From NCBI GenBank assembly GCA_018105865.1, contig CM030870.1:3818001-3882000 (forward strand): 64,000 nucleotides of DNA. The letters run 5' to 3'. Positions 20,725 to 30,340 of this stretch are shown here, one piece after another. A model generated the notes under the pieces. The model made no database searches, was not told where the DNA came from, and saw only the letters and a list, made by a program, of their open reading frames with translations. This stretch comes from Metaphire vulgaris. Lineage: Eukaryota > Annelida > Clitellata > Crassiclitellata > Megascolecidae. Each line of letters begins with the position of its first letter. Position 1 is the first letter of the stretch. The translations under genes and the position numbers were made by a program.

Positions 20725-21262
20725 TACGCCATGAATATATATCTTCTTCTTTCTTCTTTCTTTCCTTCCGTCTTTCCCTATTGGGTTGGACGATAGGTCT
20801 GAATGACTTCCTTCCACTTCTGTCTGTCTCTTGCTGCTCTGGTCAATTGGATGAAGTTCATTTGCATTTCTTCTGCATCCTCTTTTAAGTTTTCTATCCA
20901 TGTTTTTCTTGGTCTTCCTTTTCTCCTTTTCCCTTCAACATAGTTATATAGTGCTTTCTTTGGTAGTCTTTCTTCCTTCATTCTTTCAACATGACCAAAC
21001 CATTTCAGTCGTTTCTGTATTGATTAGAGTATTGTTTCTTTTTCCTCTGCCTTTTCTCTGATCGTTTCATTTCTTATTCTTTGTCTTCTGCTGACTCCTG
21101 CTATTCCTCTTAACCAGTTCATTTCTGCAGTCATTAATCTTCTTTCGTCTTTCTTCTTTATGGTCCAGCATTCTGATCCATATAATAGTATTGGTTTGAT
21201 CAGTGTATTATATAGCTTTAGTTTTGTTTTCAGTGATATTTGTTTGTCTTTCCATATCTTCA
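20725..21262 (-). pseudogene. RTE-type LINE 3' fragment
   Basis: On the minus strand, LLYGSECWTIKKKDERRL and EMNWLRGIAGVSRRQRIRNE are followed, after a frameshift, by LKWFGHVERMKEERLP and KGRPRKTWIENLKED. This is the RT C-terminal region of RTE-type LINEs. It is 5' truncated at the AT microsatellite. Confidence 0.88.

Positions 21263-21265
<3 letters not shown>

Positions 21266-21306
<41 letters not shown>
21266..21306. repeat. (AT)n microsatellite
   Basis: About 40 bp of TA at the 5' edge of the RTE fragment. Confidence 0.95.
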
Positions 21307-21309
<3 letters not shown>

Positions 21310-21352
21310 AATATCTTAACGACAATACTATTACAATAGCACCATTACTAAG

Positions 21353-21538
21353 CAGTGTTTATTCTAGGCCTTTTCTGGTGGGGAGATTTCTACCCTCAAA
21401 GTTTTAAAATTTCTCCAAAAGGTTTTGATATGTTGGCTGGGTGAATGGAAATTTCTCCCAAAAGTGTGACATTTCAGAAGAGTATCCCTCAAACATTTCA
21501 AAATCTCTCCAATGTCAAGGTGGCTATAATAAACACTG
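21353..21538. mobile_element. hAT-like MITE, CAGTGTTTATTCTAG family, copy 3
   Basis: Ends CAGTGTTTATTCTAGGCC and GGCTATAATAAACACTG, 186 bp. Allowing one base beyond the end, the flanks TTACTAAG and TGACTAAG match at seven of eight. Confidence 0.85.
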
Positions 21539-21864
21539 ATGACTAAGATAGCTTCTTCTTTTATGTCAGTTTTTATGAACACTTTTATGAACACTAGAGT
21601 CATTTGCGGTTCACCAAAAAATAAAATGGCATGGTATTTGCTATAGGCCCGGTTGAACTGTTTAAATATTGCAAAAGGTTCTGGTTAAAGTTTAACTATT
21701 AGTTATTCACTTCGCTTTTGAGATATTTTTAAGAATTTATAAGACAGAATAATAAAGCTGCATGCCATTTTGAGTGGTTAAACCCCTTTCTGGAATATGT
21801 CTTTAGCACAAGCGATATGTCGAGGTCTAACGATACTCTGTTTACTAAAAATTATTTATTTTAG

Positions 21865-22778
21865 AGTCTGTGAGAAAATTAAAAAGCTCCGCCATCATCA
21901 TTGGAGGATACGAAGACAATTTAGTCTTTAAGGATGTTACTATGGTAAATCTTCATCAACCGAAAGGCGTTTATAAGTTACAACAAATGCCAACTGCAAT
22001 GCAGTTCGAAATTGCATCAGCTGTTTACCGCAACTCAATCTACATTACTGGAATAGGAAATAACAAAGACGAAATCTGGAAGTTCGATGCAACATCTGAT
22101 ATTTGGGAGAAATGCGCTTCTATGGTCGAAGGCAGAAGAAAGCACTGCGTGGCGTTTGTTGATCAGTTTTTGTACATTTGCGGCGGATATGTTCATTCTG
22201 ATAACCGTACCCTCAATGACGTTGAAGCATACGACGCAATCAACGATCGCTGTTCATCTGTTGGTAAATTAGTTCACTGTGTTCACACTTCAGGCAATTG
22301 TGTTTCCTTCGAATTGTCTCTTTACATATTTGGTGGCAAAAACTCCTATAAAAAGGTTATGAGTCATGTTCAAGTATACGATACAAAGTCAAACACGTGT
22401 ACTCTGCTTTCTCATTCAATGCCCGTGGCATCCAGTCATCTGCGAGCTGCATTGTTTGAAAAGATTGTCATTTTACTTGGCAAAGACAACTGCTTCTTGT
22501 ATGATCTTGATAATAAAGGGGCTTGGCAGGTAAGACGTCAATTTGGAACCGGAGTCGTTAACTTTGGAATGATTATCGAGAATGGTAAAATATTTGTTTT
22601 TGGAGGCGGTGTAGTAGACACAACAGGTGCTGGTGAATATTTGAAGTGGGATTGTAGAGACGACGTCAGATGTATTCCATTGAAGAATATCATAGAGGAT
22701 AAAGCAATTGAATGGAGACATCATGACAAGCTGTCAAGAACTTCATTAGTATTCAGCTGCGAAAAACTCGAAATATAA
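21865..22778 (+). CDS. TRIM-Kelch protein, exon 2 (Kelch propeller)
   Basis: After acceptor ATTTATTTTAG, AG completes a Glu codon, and the frame continues ESVRKLKSSAIIIGGYED to TAA at 22778, giving a 691-residue protein. About six Kelch-type blades are visible from double-glycine or hydrophobic motifs: IIIGGY, IYITGIG...WKFDATSDIW, LYICGGY...VEAYDAINDRC, LYIFGGK...VQVYDTKSNTC, IVILLGK...LYDLDNKGAW and IFVFGGG. The propeller would bind the ligase substrate. No in-frame Met lies near the exon start, which supports splicing over an independent gene. RING/B-box with Kelch differs from the commoner BTB-BACK-Kelch arrangement. Confidence 0.9.
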
Positions 22779-23140
22779 AGAAGTTACAAAACTGCAGGAA
22801 ATTTGGTGCCTTCTCTGATGAAGAACAAACTTTAGTCGATTATAGAATGTGACTGAGAATCTGCATATTTAACATTGATGTAAACTGACATGACATGACA
22901 TATTTTTGACATGACATCTTTATTTATTTCTCCATAATTTATCCACAATTTCCATAAAAGATAAACAGAATAACATATATAATAAGCCTAAATACTTTTC
23001 TAATAATAACATAGTACTCAGAGGAAGGTTGAGAAATAAATAAGAAATGTCTGTTTCTGAAATGTTTGAAATGTTTCTGTGTCCAGAAAAAAGAACCGAT
23101 TCTAATTTCACTATCACTTTAAGAAAACATGACCGATTTC

Positions 23141-23146
23141 AATAAA
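23141..23146 (+). terminator. Polyadenylation signal candidate
   Basis: AATAAA about 360 bp past the TRIM-Kelch stop codon. It is the plausible 3' end signal of that gene. Confidence 0.4.
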
Positions 23147-23149
23147 AAA

Positions 23150-23940
23150 TATGCAGTTTGACTCATGAATAAATTGTTATCAGCTGGATACAAATACCAT
23201 CTGAAAAAGGTTACATGGAATATTCAAAATATCCACCGCCAGAATTGACACATGATTTCAGACGTCGTCACCACTGATGAATTGCTGCTCCAATGACAGT
23301 GTGGTCGAGCTTTCCCACTCACTCACCATACTCTACTTCAGCTCTTTCAGACTGGAAATTCGTGATCGTTCATTCCTGTAGAATAGACCTACCTCACACA
23401 GAGTAGTAAGCAGGTTCAAATCTGGTGAGTTTGATTGCCACAGTTGGATGGCATGAAAGCAGGAATCTCCCTTTGCAGCCATGTAACGGTTTCACGAGCA
23501 CGTCATACATTACGTCAAAAAGTAACTAAAGGGCGGATACATAAAGGTGCGTTTTTCTATCTCATGATTTCGATTCTAGTCCCACATAGGCCATCTAAAT
23601 TTTGTAGAAATCGGCCAAGTTATCTTAAAGTTATGGTGAAATAGAGTTGGTCCTATTTTATCCGGACGCAGTGTACTTCACGATGATTTAATCGTAGTAC
23701 GAATTGGCTTTCTCTTTGCTCTGTCATTCTGTAGTTGTTAGCCTCATGTTTAAAAATGAAATTAGACTTTTAAAGTATAAATTCGGCCGAAAGACAACGT
23801 TATCTCTTAACTCCAGTTGGAGCGTATAAGCCTAGTATTGAAAGTAACCCAAGGTGTTTTTAAGGAAAAACTACTAGGGAGCCAATGAAAAACTTTTAAA
23901 ATTCCGGACGAAAACTAATTTTGGCACTTCCCGATTTTAG
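23150..23940. other. No feature recognised
   Basis: Unassigned sequence downstream of the TRIM-Kelch gene. Confidence 0.4.
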
Positions 23941-23944
23941 CTTA

Positions 23945-24292
23945 TTAATTGATTGATTGAAATTTGTTTTTATTTCAACTCACCTTATGACATCCATACA
24001 TGTACCGTTAGGCCTAGTAACAATCCAGAATACTGAGCTCCAGTGAAGTAGCAAGGGGGCAGCGGGGGCGAACCGCTTTTACCCTCTTTTCCTGTTATGA
24101 CTAGATTTTCCAATCCTTCCTTTCTAATTAGATGTCCGAAAAATTCCAACTGTCGCTTCCTTATGGTTTGTAGCAATTTTCTTTTTACACCATAGGCTTT
24201 TAATATTTCCTCATTGGTTATACAGTTTTTCTGTTCATGAATTTTTTGCATACGTCTCAGAAGCCACATCTCTGCAGCTTCCAGTTTCATTT
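23945..24292 (-). pseudogene. LINE C-terminal fragment
   Basis: The minus strand reads KLEAAEMWLLRRMQKIHEQK, then TNEEILKAYGVKRKLLQTI and RKRQLEFFGHLIRKEGLEN, a typical RTE/I-group RT C-terminus, followed by a tail with TCAATCAATCAA. It is truncated at both ends of the ORF. Confidence 0.85.
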
Positions 24293-24390
24293 ATGTCCTT
24301 GCATCACAGTCTCATATTTTTTTATCTACACTACAGTGTGCGGCTGTGCGCTTGAGCGTGTGTGCGTCAGTTCGAAAGACACTGCTTCTC

Positions 24391-24471
24391 TTAACCCCTT
24401 AACTGGGTGCCCCGAGTAACGCTCGTCCATTTTACATTGAGTTACACATAGTTGCCCAGTTAAGGGGTTAA
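24391..24471. mobile_element. piggyBac-like mini-MITE, copy 3 (complete)
   Basis: 81 bp bounded by TTAACCCCTTAACTGGG and CCCAGTTAAGGGGTTAA, with the core CATTTTACATTGAGTTACA. TTAA at both edges with inner CCC/GGG matches piggyBac-type ends and target. Confidence 0.85.
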
Positions 24472-24473
24472 AA

Positions 24474-25330
24474 CATTGGTTCCCAAACTTTCCTGGCTCG
24501 GGACCGACTTTAAAAAATCTTGGCCAGCTCGCGACCCACTGAATAAAATTAAAGCATTTGCCCAATAAAGACCGGTCCATAAATCGGGGCCAAGATACAT
24601 TTGTATCGATGGCTATCACAATTGGCACATAGAGAGCAATCGAATGAACAGTAGAAAACGTGTTAAACTAATCTTGGCAAAGAATTGAAATAGTATAATG
24701 AAACGTACAAAAAGATTTTTAACTGGCCTTAGCAAGATCCGTGCGACGGATGGGCCTGCACTCGACTAACATCATTATAATTACGCTTCACCTTGCATGC
24801 TTGCACAAAAAGCGGCAAATGAATAAACGCGCCTCAGATATCCTCTGCCCATCATGCCTACCAGGCTACCAGCTACCCTCACCTGGTCCCCACCCCCGTT
24901 CTAGCAGAGGCACGGTAGATCCTGGATTTTAAGCCCCGGCAATCATCATTCCAATGGAGTAACGCGAAGATCATTACCGGTTGACACTGGCCTTGCGTTG
25001 GCCGGTGTGGGGCAAGTATTGACTAGATTTTTGAAACGGGCCACACCCACTGCTCACATCTCCCCTCTACCAGAGAGATCAGGTATCCTCGGTTAATCCG
25101 CAGACCACGGTCTGTGCTTGGCACCCACAAGGCCACAACGACCGTAGTTGCCTAGTTGGCTATTTGCAGCAGTGAGCGAGTGATGGGTGAGATACGAGTC
25201 ATACGACCGCTAGTTATAGCCCAACTGTGGTCAAATGCTATGTATCCGTTAAAAATACGAGAGAATTTGGCGACTTGCCAAAGCTTCATGGCCCACTTTT
25301 GGGTTGCGACCCACAGTTTGGGAAACAATG
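24474..25330. mobile_element. hAT-like element (CATTGGTTCCCAAACTTT)
   Basis: Left end CATTGGTTCCCAAACTTT and right end CAGTTTGGGAAACAATG, with GCGACCCAC words inside both ends, resemble well-known hAT ends. Flanking 8-mers GGTTAAAA and TCTTAAAA match at six of eight. The 857-bp interior has no transposase frame and may hold a nested repeat. Confidence 0.8.
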
Positions 25331-25371
25331 TCTTAAAAGACTGCCCAACGCCCAAAAGAGAAAAACTACGA

Positions 25372-25975
25372 ATAACCTCTAGGGGGCCTTTTATGAAAGG
25401 GGGGCCACCATAATTACTGCGGGGGCCAGGAAAACTACTGGGGGGGCCGCGGCCCCCGTAGTCAACATGTTAAAAAACACCGTGAAGTAACCTGTGAAAA
25501 TCAGGCTTTTGCAGATCTGGATTCTGGATGGTGTCGGCTTAGACTCATCGACAAAACATAAGTCGCTTAATCTCTCCATGTCTTATTCTAGACCGGCTGT
25601 CTCGTCATAAACAAAGTGGACAGGCCAATTCATATTTAGTATAAGCTTAGTTCTAACGCTTTTCGCAAAATATACCTGAAACGCTTGTTGCGCAGCAAAT
25701 CTAGCTAATAGCTGTAATAAGCAACAGAGTCTATTGGTGACTGAAACAAAGAAATCTTCAATGCTCGATATTCGTTTTGACGAAGAATGTCGCTTTTGCG
25801 GAGATACCTACACTGCTATACATTAAAAACTCATTGAATTCCTTTTAAATCTTTTAAAGTTTGCATAAGAAAGACAATTTCTTATTGCATTTATGGATTT
25901 AAAAATCCTCTACAAGGTCAAAATAATGATGGTCTAAAATAAAGTTCCCATGACCTTTCATACCATCTTCCTCTT
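25372..25975. other. No gene; G/C-run repeat remnant
   Basis: 25380-25460 alternates GGGGGCC and GGCCCCC runs like the interiors of the MITEs. The remainder is unassigned. Confidence 0.4.
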
Positions 25976-25979
25976 CATT

Positions 25980-26068
25980 GCCAGTATTTGCGTCCTCTTT
26001 CCTGTATTCTATTCCTATCTCTTTTGTTCTTTTCATACATAAGAGACTTATTTTCTAACACTTCCTAT

Positions 26069-26126
<58 letters not shown>

Positions 26127-26370
26127 AAGGATGACCTTTTTATTTGGTCGTCATCACATTTTTAGAGGAAGATAACCTTTTTTCGAGACTCAGAACTTGT
26201 CCTCACAAACATTTCAAAATCTCCCCAATGTCAAGGTGGCTAGAATAAACACTGGGTTTAGACCGCGTTCTTATAGGAGAACACGTTGCTATAGACAGTG
26301 GCGGTTCCACGTGGGGGGTGAGTGGAGCTGCATCCCCCACCGGACTTTCGGAGTTACTTTTTTGCTTGTG
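25980..26370. repeat. Dispersed segment shared with 15105-15440
   Basis: Near copy of 15105-15440, with a longer AT run at 26077-26124 and a CAGTGTTTATT MITE fragment (26125-26254) placed where copy 1 has the GA run. Confidence 0.8.
26125..26254. mobile_element. hAT-like MITE, CAGTGTTTATTCTAG family, right-end fragment
   Basis: The right end GGCTAGAATAAACACTG is intact. The left is cut at the AT microsatellite. It contains a GATGACC-T-run module. Confidence 0.7.
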
Positions 26371-26591
26371 TAAACCTATTTTTGGGTAAACGTCTAGTAA
26401 AACTAAATGGGGATGACTTTTTTGCTTGTCAACCTACTTTTTCGGTAAAAGCGTAGTAAAATTAGAGATAAATTTCCCTTTTTTCAGCCTTTTTCAGCAA
26501 AGTTTAGTGATTTTTTCTTGTATTTTCATCCCCCACCAACTTTCTATTAATTCATTCATCCACCCACCAGGAAATCCTAGAACCGCCACTG
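26296..26591. mobile_element. hAT-like MITE (CAGTGGCGGTTCC)
   Basis: 296 bp with ends CAGTGGCGGTTCCA and TAGAACCGCCACTG. Flanks GCTATAGA and GCTATAAA match at seven of eight. The interior carries GATGAC, a T-run, GCTTGTCA. Confidence 0.85.
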
Positions 26592-26597
26592 GCTATA

Positions 26598-26873
26598 AAG
26601 GTAAAGGTACAACCCATAGGCCATCGCGGGCCCGTCGGGAACCGAAGGGTTAGCGCCTTCAGTTATATACGGCAACGGCTGAATGAGGGCGGATTGCCAG
26701 CCTTTCCCTCGCCGCCTTTCCTTCCACCGAGTTAACACCCAATGTACTCATTCACAGCTGAGTCGACTGGGAGCGCTTGGGGCAGAAACAACCGAAAAGT
26801 TTCTGCCGCGGCCGGGGTTTGAACCACGGACCTCGGGATTGGCAGACCAGTGCGCTAACCACTGCTCCACCTG
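26598..26873 (-). mobile_element. tRNA-derived SINE
   Basis: On the minus strand the head has box A-like TGGAGCAGTGGTTAGCGC and box B GGTTCAAACCC in tRNA spacing, followed by a roughly 200-bp body. It is flanked by GCCACTGGCTATA direct repeats (26585-26597, and just after the head near 26876), a target duplication that includes the right end of the MITE next to it. Confidence 0.88.
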
Positions 26874-27159
26874 CGCCACTGGCTATAGTAACGTCAAATT
26901 CTTAATATTATGCGGTGGAAATGTTCAACTTATGCGCCGAGATTAAACCTTTAACTGAGGAAGAGAAGCAAGCGAAACTGGACAAATATACAGGGAAATG
27001 GTAAGCAGAAGCGGCTCGAAAACGATGAGAAGGAAACATAGGAATCAGTTCGATTTGAAAAAAAACTGGGACGTTCACATTGTCTGACAAACGGAACAAT
27101 CGGCAAAATGTGCATTCGGTACAGCTCTAGTATTGCGTCAAAAGTCCGGAGGGGGGATG

Positions 27160-27249
27160 CAGCCCCACTCATCCCCCAGGTGGAACCGCCACTGTCTATA
27201 GCAACGTGTTCTCCTATGACAACGCGGTCTAAACCCAGTGTTTATTCGC
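27160..27249 (-). repeat. Inverted partial copy of the 26250-26330 segment
   Basis: On the minus strand it reads CACTGGGTTTAGACCGCG through GCTATAGACAGTGGCGGTTC, matching 26250-26330. The region 26.3-27.2 kb is therefore bracketed by inverted repeats. Confidence 0.8.
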
Positions 27250-27599
27250 CATGCGTCAGAGAATGCACGAGGACGAATTATTAAGGAAGACAGCTGAATG
27301 GCGTAAATAGGAGAAGGAAAAAGACAAACAGGACATACAAAGAGCACGAGAGCTGATTGAAATGGACAAAAAGGACTGTGCAGTCGAATTTGGCATGACA
27401 ACTCCTCCTGAAAACGTTTTTTAATCGACTGAGAAAACATACATTAAATGACAATAATTTTAACTAGGCCTACTGCGAAATTATTTTATGACCGTAACAA
27501 CAGATAGCTTATTTTAAAGCAAACGCTTTCAGAGGAGAGGACACGCGACAGTTACTTTCATAAATGCAAGTCAAGAAAACTTGAAACTCAGATAACCAA

Positions 27600-28432
27600 C
27601 GTACACAGAGAAAAATTTGTGTAACGTTACGATGAATGTAAGTGTAAATGTTACCTTAGTCGAGTAACCTACGTGTAACGTTACACCAGGTTACACTGAA
27701 GTGTATACCGAGAAAATTTTGTGTAACGTTACGATTAATTTAAGTGTAAATGTTACCCTAGCCGAGTAACCTATAGTGTGGCGAAATCAGAAAATAGCAG
27801 TGAAAAGAATTAATAATCAATAATAAATAAGCCTGAGTCCTATAGAAACAACACATAGATGATAATTATCCAAATAGCGTAGAGAAACAAAGAAACAAGT
27901 ATTCTGTATATGGCGCAAAACGTTAAGGAAAGGGAGCAATATTAGGATAGTGAGTTTAGCACACCTTTCTATCGCCGGTTTAGAACTCCCTAAATAGCGG
28001 TACAGATTTTGCAGGCAACGCAATATTAATATATTAAATATAACCCTACTTTTGCTTTCTGTGTAAACTTACTCTTTGCTTTGTAATGTTGCTTTGTACT
28101 TTTGTATATTGTATGTATCCACTATTCCACTTTAAAACAATTTGGGGGAAACTTAAATCAAGTTTTCCCGAATTTACACCAAGGCATGGTGTCAACTTTA
28201 CACAATGTTAATGTAACCCTACTCCTGCTTTCGGGGTAAATTTACTCCAAAATTTGGGGTTAACTTACACCAAGCTTTCCCGAGGTTACACCAAAGCATG
28301 GTGTCAACTTTACACCTGGTTCGCGTTTTGAGTACACCATCGCTTGGTGTAAGGTTACACCAAGCGATGGTGGCAGCTGAATTACCACCAAGTCTTGGTG
28401 TAACGTTACACAACTTTTTTCTCTGTGTACGT
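27600..28432. mobile_element. TIR element with TA flanks (CACAGAGAAAAA)
   Basis: Ends CACAGAGAAAAA and TTTTTTCTCTGTG, next to TGTGTAACGTTAC on the left and GTAACGTTACACAAC on the right, with TA at each edge as in Tc1/mariner targets. The interior repeats GTAACGTTACACC and GGTTACACCAAG words. No transposase frame was seen. Confidence 0.7.
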
Positions 28433-28439
28433 CGGCCCA

Positions 28440-29625
28440 ACGTCCAGCCGATGTACAGTACGCTATATCGGCAACTGGATGGTAATCGCTGTGTTATGTG
28501 ATTTTGACGTCGGACCGACGACGTACACTATATATACAGTAACCCGCCAAGATCAACATGTGCGGTGAATACGTACACCGCCTAGCGATCACTTCCGGCG
28601 CAGCATGCACGCATACGCAAAATCTAAATTCTGTCTCGTCATTTTGTTACATTTGAAGTGTAATGTTACGAGTTGTTTTAATCGAAATTCTGAATTGAAG
28701 ATTTTGACGCAATACTAGAGCTGTACCGATTGGTTGCAAATTTGCCGATTGTTCCGAATACCGATTGTCAGAAAACCGATTGTTTTTGCCGATAGGCTAC
28801 CGATTGTCTGTCTAAATATCCAAATCGGGTATTTTTGATGAACATGCACTCAAATAATATACCATAAAGTGTAGCGTAAATGTAAGCTACATGTCTTCGG
28901 ACTTCGATATGCAGGTGCAATTCGAGACCTGCCAAGAGACTCAAAGCAGAACGTGTGTTTAATCATTAATGAATATGATTTTGTCATTAATACTTATTAT
29001 GTCAAATTTTAGATGTCTCTATGCACTTGTTTAACATCTCATTTAAGTGCAATCTGTAAAGCGCTCTTGATCTTGGCCTGCTGTGACAATAGCGCTATAT
29101 AAGTTGGCATATTAACTAACTAACTAACTAACTATTGTAATCTACAATTGTATATCTGAAGTTGTGATTATGAAATTATTCATTCATTAAAATTTAAAAC
29201 CACTAACTAGGACTGCTTCAATAGTTGATGAACTTGATGGTCTTGAAATTATATCCGTCGATTGCTTAGCTTCAGTTTCTTGTTTTTCGATCGATTCCTT
29301 TTGAAAGTGTGTGCATGCAGCTACGTGCTTGCTTCTCAAGTGCTGAACCAAATTTGATGTATTATAGCCTTTGGTTTCATGACCACCTCGAGAGAAAGTT
29401 GATTTGCAGTTTGCAAATGGCTTTACGGCTGTTCAGGGGACTTAAAGTGAAATAATTTCAAATGCAGCTCGTCCGTTCAGTGTTTTATCCAGACTCCAGG
29501 CCTTGGGGGTGAGGGGGAATTGAAGCTTTCGGCCTGAGTATCTAAAACAGCATGTTTAGCCTTTGTGCATTCCGTATCTACTTTGATAAAACTAAACAAA
29601 GCCAATACTCGACAGTTAACTATTT
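28440..29625. other. No gene recognised
   Basis: 28685-28790 (TAGAGCTGTACCGATTGG) recurs inverted at 27063-27141. The rest is unassigned. Confidence 0.4.
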
Positions 29626-29629
29626 CATT

Positions 29630-29709
29630 TTAACCCCTTAACTGGGAACTCCGGATATATCCGTCCATTTTACATTGAGTTACAGTTAAATACACGGTTA
29701 AGGGGTTAA
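29630..29709 (+). mobile_element. piggyBac-like mini-MITE, copy 4 (complete)
   Basis: 80 bp with TTAACCCCTTAACTGGG at one end, GGTTAAGGGGTTAA at the other and the family core. The orientation is opposite to the next copy 134 bp away. Confidence 0.87.
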
Positions 29710-29843
29710 TCTAGTGATAAAGTTCTGCAGAAATTCACTAAAGAGCGAAATCTTGCGTCAGGGAAGAATAAATATCTGATTTTCGTATCTCCAATTTGAG
29801 ACCATTAATGCTTGTTCCTTTCGTTTCATTATAGAATCACAAA

Positions 29844-29923
29844 TTAACCCCTTAACCGTGTATTTAACTGTAACTCAATGTAAAATGTGCGGATATATCC
29901 GGGATCCCCAGTTAAGGGGTTAA
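29844..29923 (-). mobile_element. piggyBac-like mini-MITE, copy 5 (complete)
   Basis: 80 bp, nearly the exact reverse complement of copy 4, with TTAA at both edges. Confidence 0.87.
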
Positions 29924-29999
29924 AGAAACAGTTTTAACGTTTCTGTTTCATTTCCCTTTGACTACATAGAAATTGTCAACTTCAAGTTTCGTACCTTGC

Positions 30000-30340
30000 A
30001 TGTAGGGTTGCCAAATGTCTGGTTTTAATCGGACTGTCCGGTATTTTACATATTTGTCCGGCGAAAGAATTGAGGCAATACCGGACATGCATGTATCCGG
30101 TATTTTCTTGCAAGCTGCCAAACAACAGCAATCAATTCACTACCAACCAGCCTAGTTCAGTGCAACATTTTGGCTATAATTATCCTATAAATAATGTCAT
30201 ATGTCTGGAAAAACCCAAATCCTAAATGTGTATTATTAAGAAGTCTAAATCAGGGCTTTCCAAGCATTTTAGAGCCGCTGCCCACTTCAGCGGTTTTGTA
30301 ACGTGCCGAGACTCTAATCATAACATGTAAGACTAACACT
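30000..30340. other. Repeat-like sequence, no gene
   Basis: 30005-30110 has GGGTTGCCAAATGTC and several CCGGTATTTT/ACCGGAC words, resembling a transposon end. No complete element was delimited. Confidence 0.35.

Larger units (their letters stand above)
20312..21864 (+). other. Intron of the TRIM-Kelch gene
   Basis: 1553 bp with GT-AG ends in phase 1. It contains a minus-strand RTE LINE fragment, an AT microsatellite and a hAT-like MITE. Confidence 0.85.

Noticed and set aside
25762..25824. Short ORF with CRFCG, zinc-finger-like
   Set aside because: Only 20 codons, no partner Cys/His pair, no splice context.
26810..26880. Functional tRNA gene on the minus strand
   Set aside because: Box A and box B are present, but the acceptor stem does not close and a SINE body with target duplication follows.
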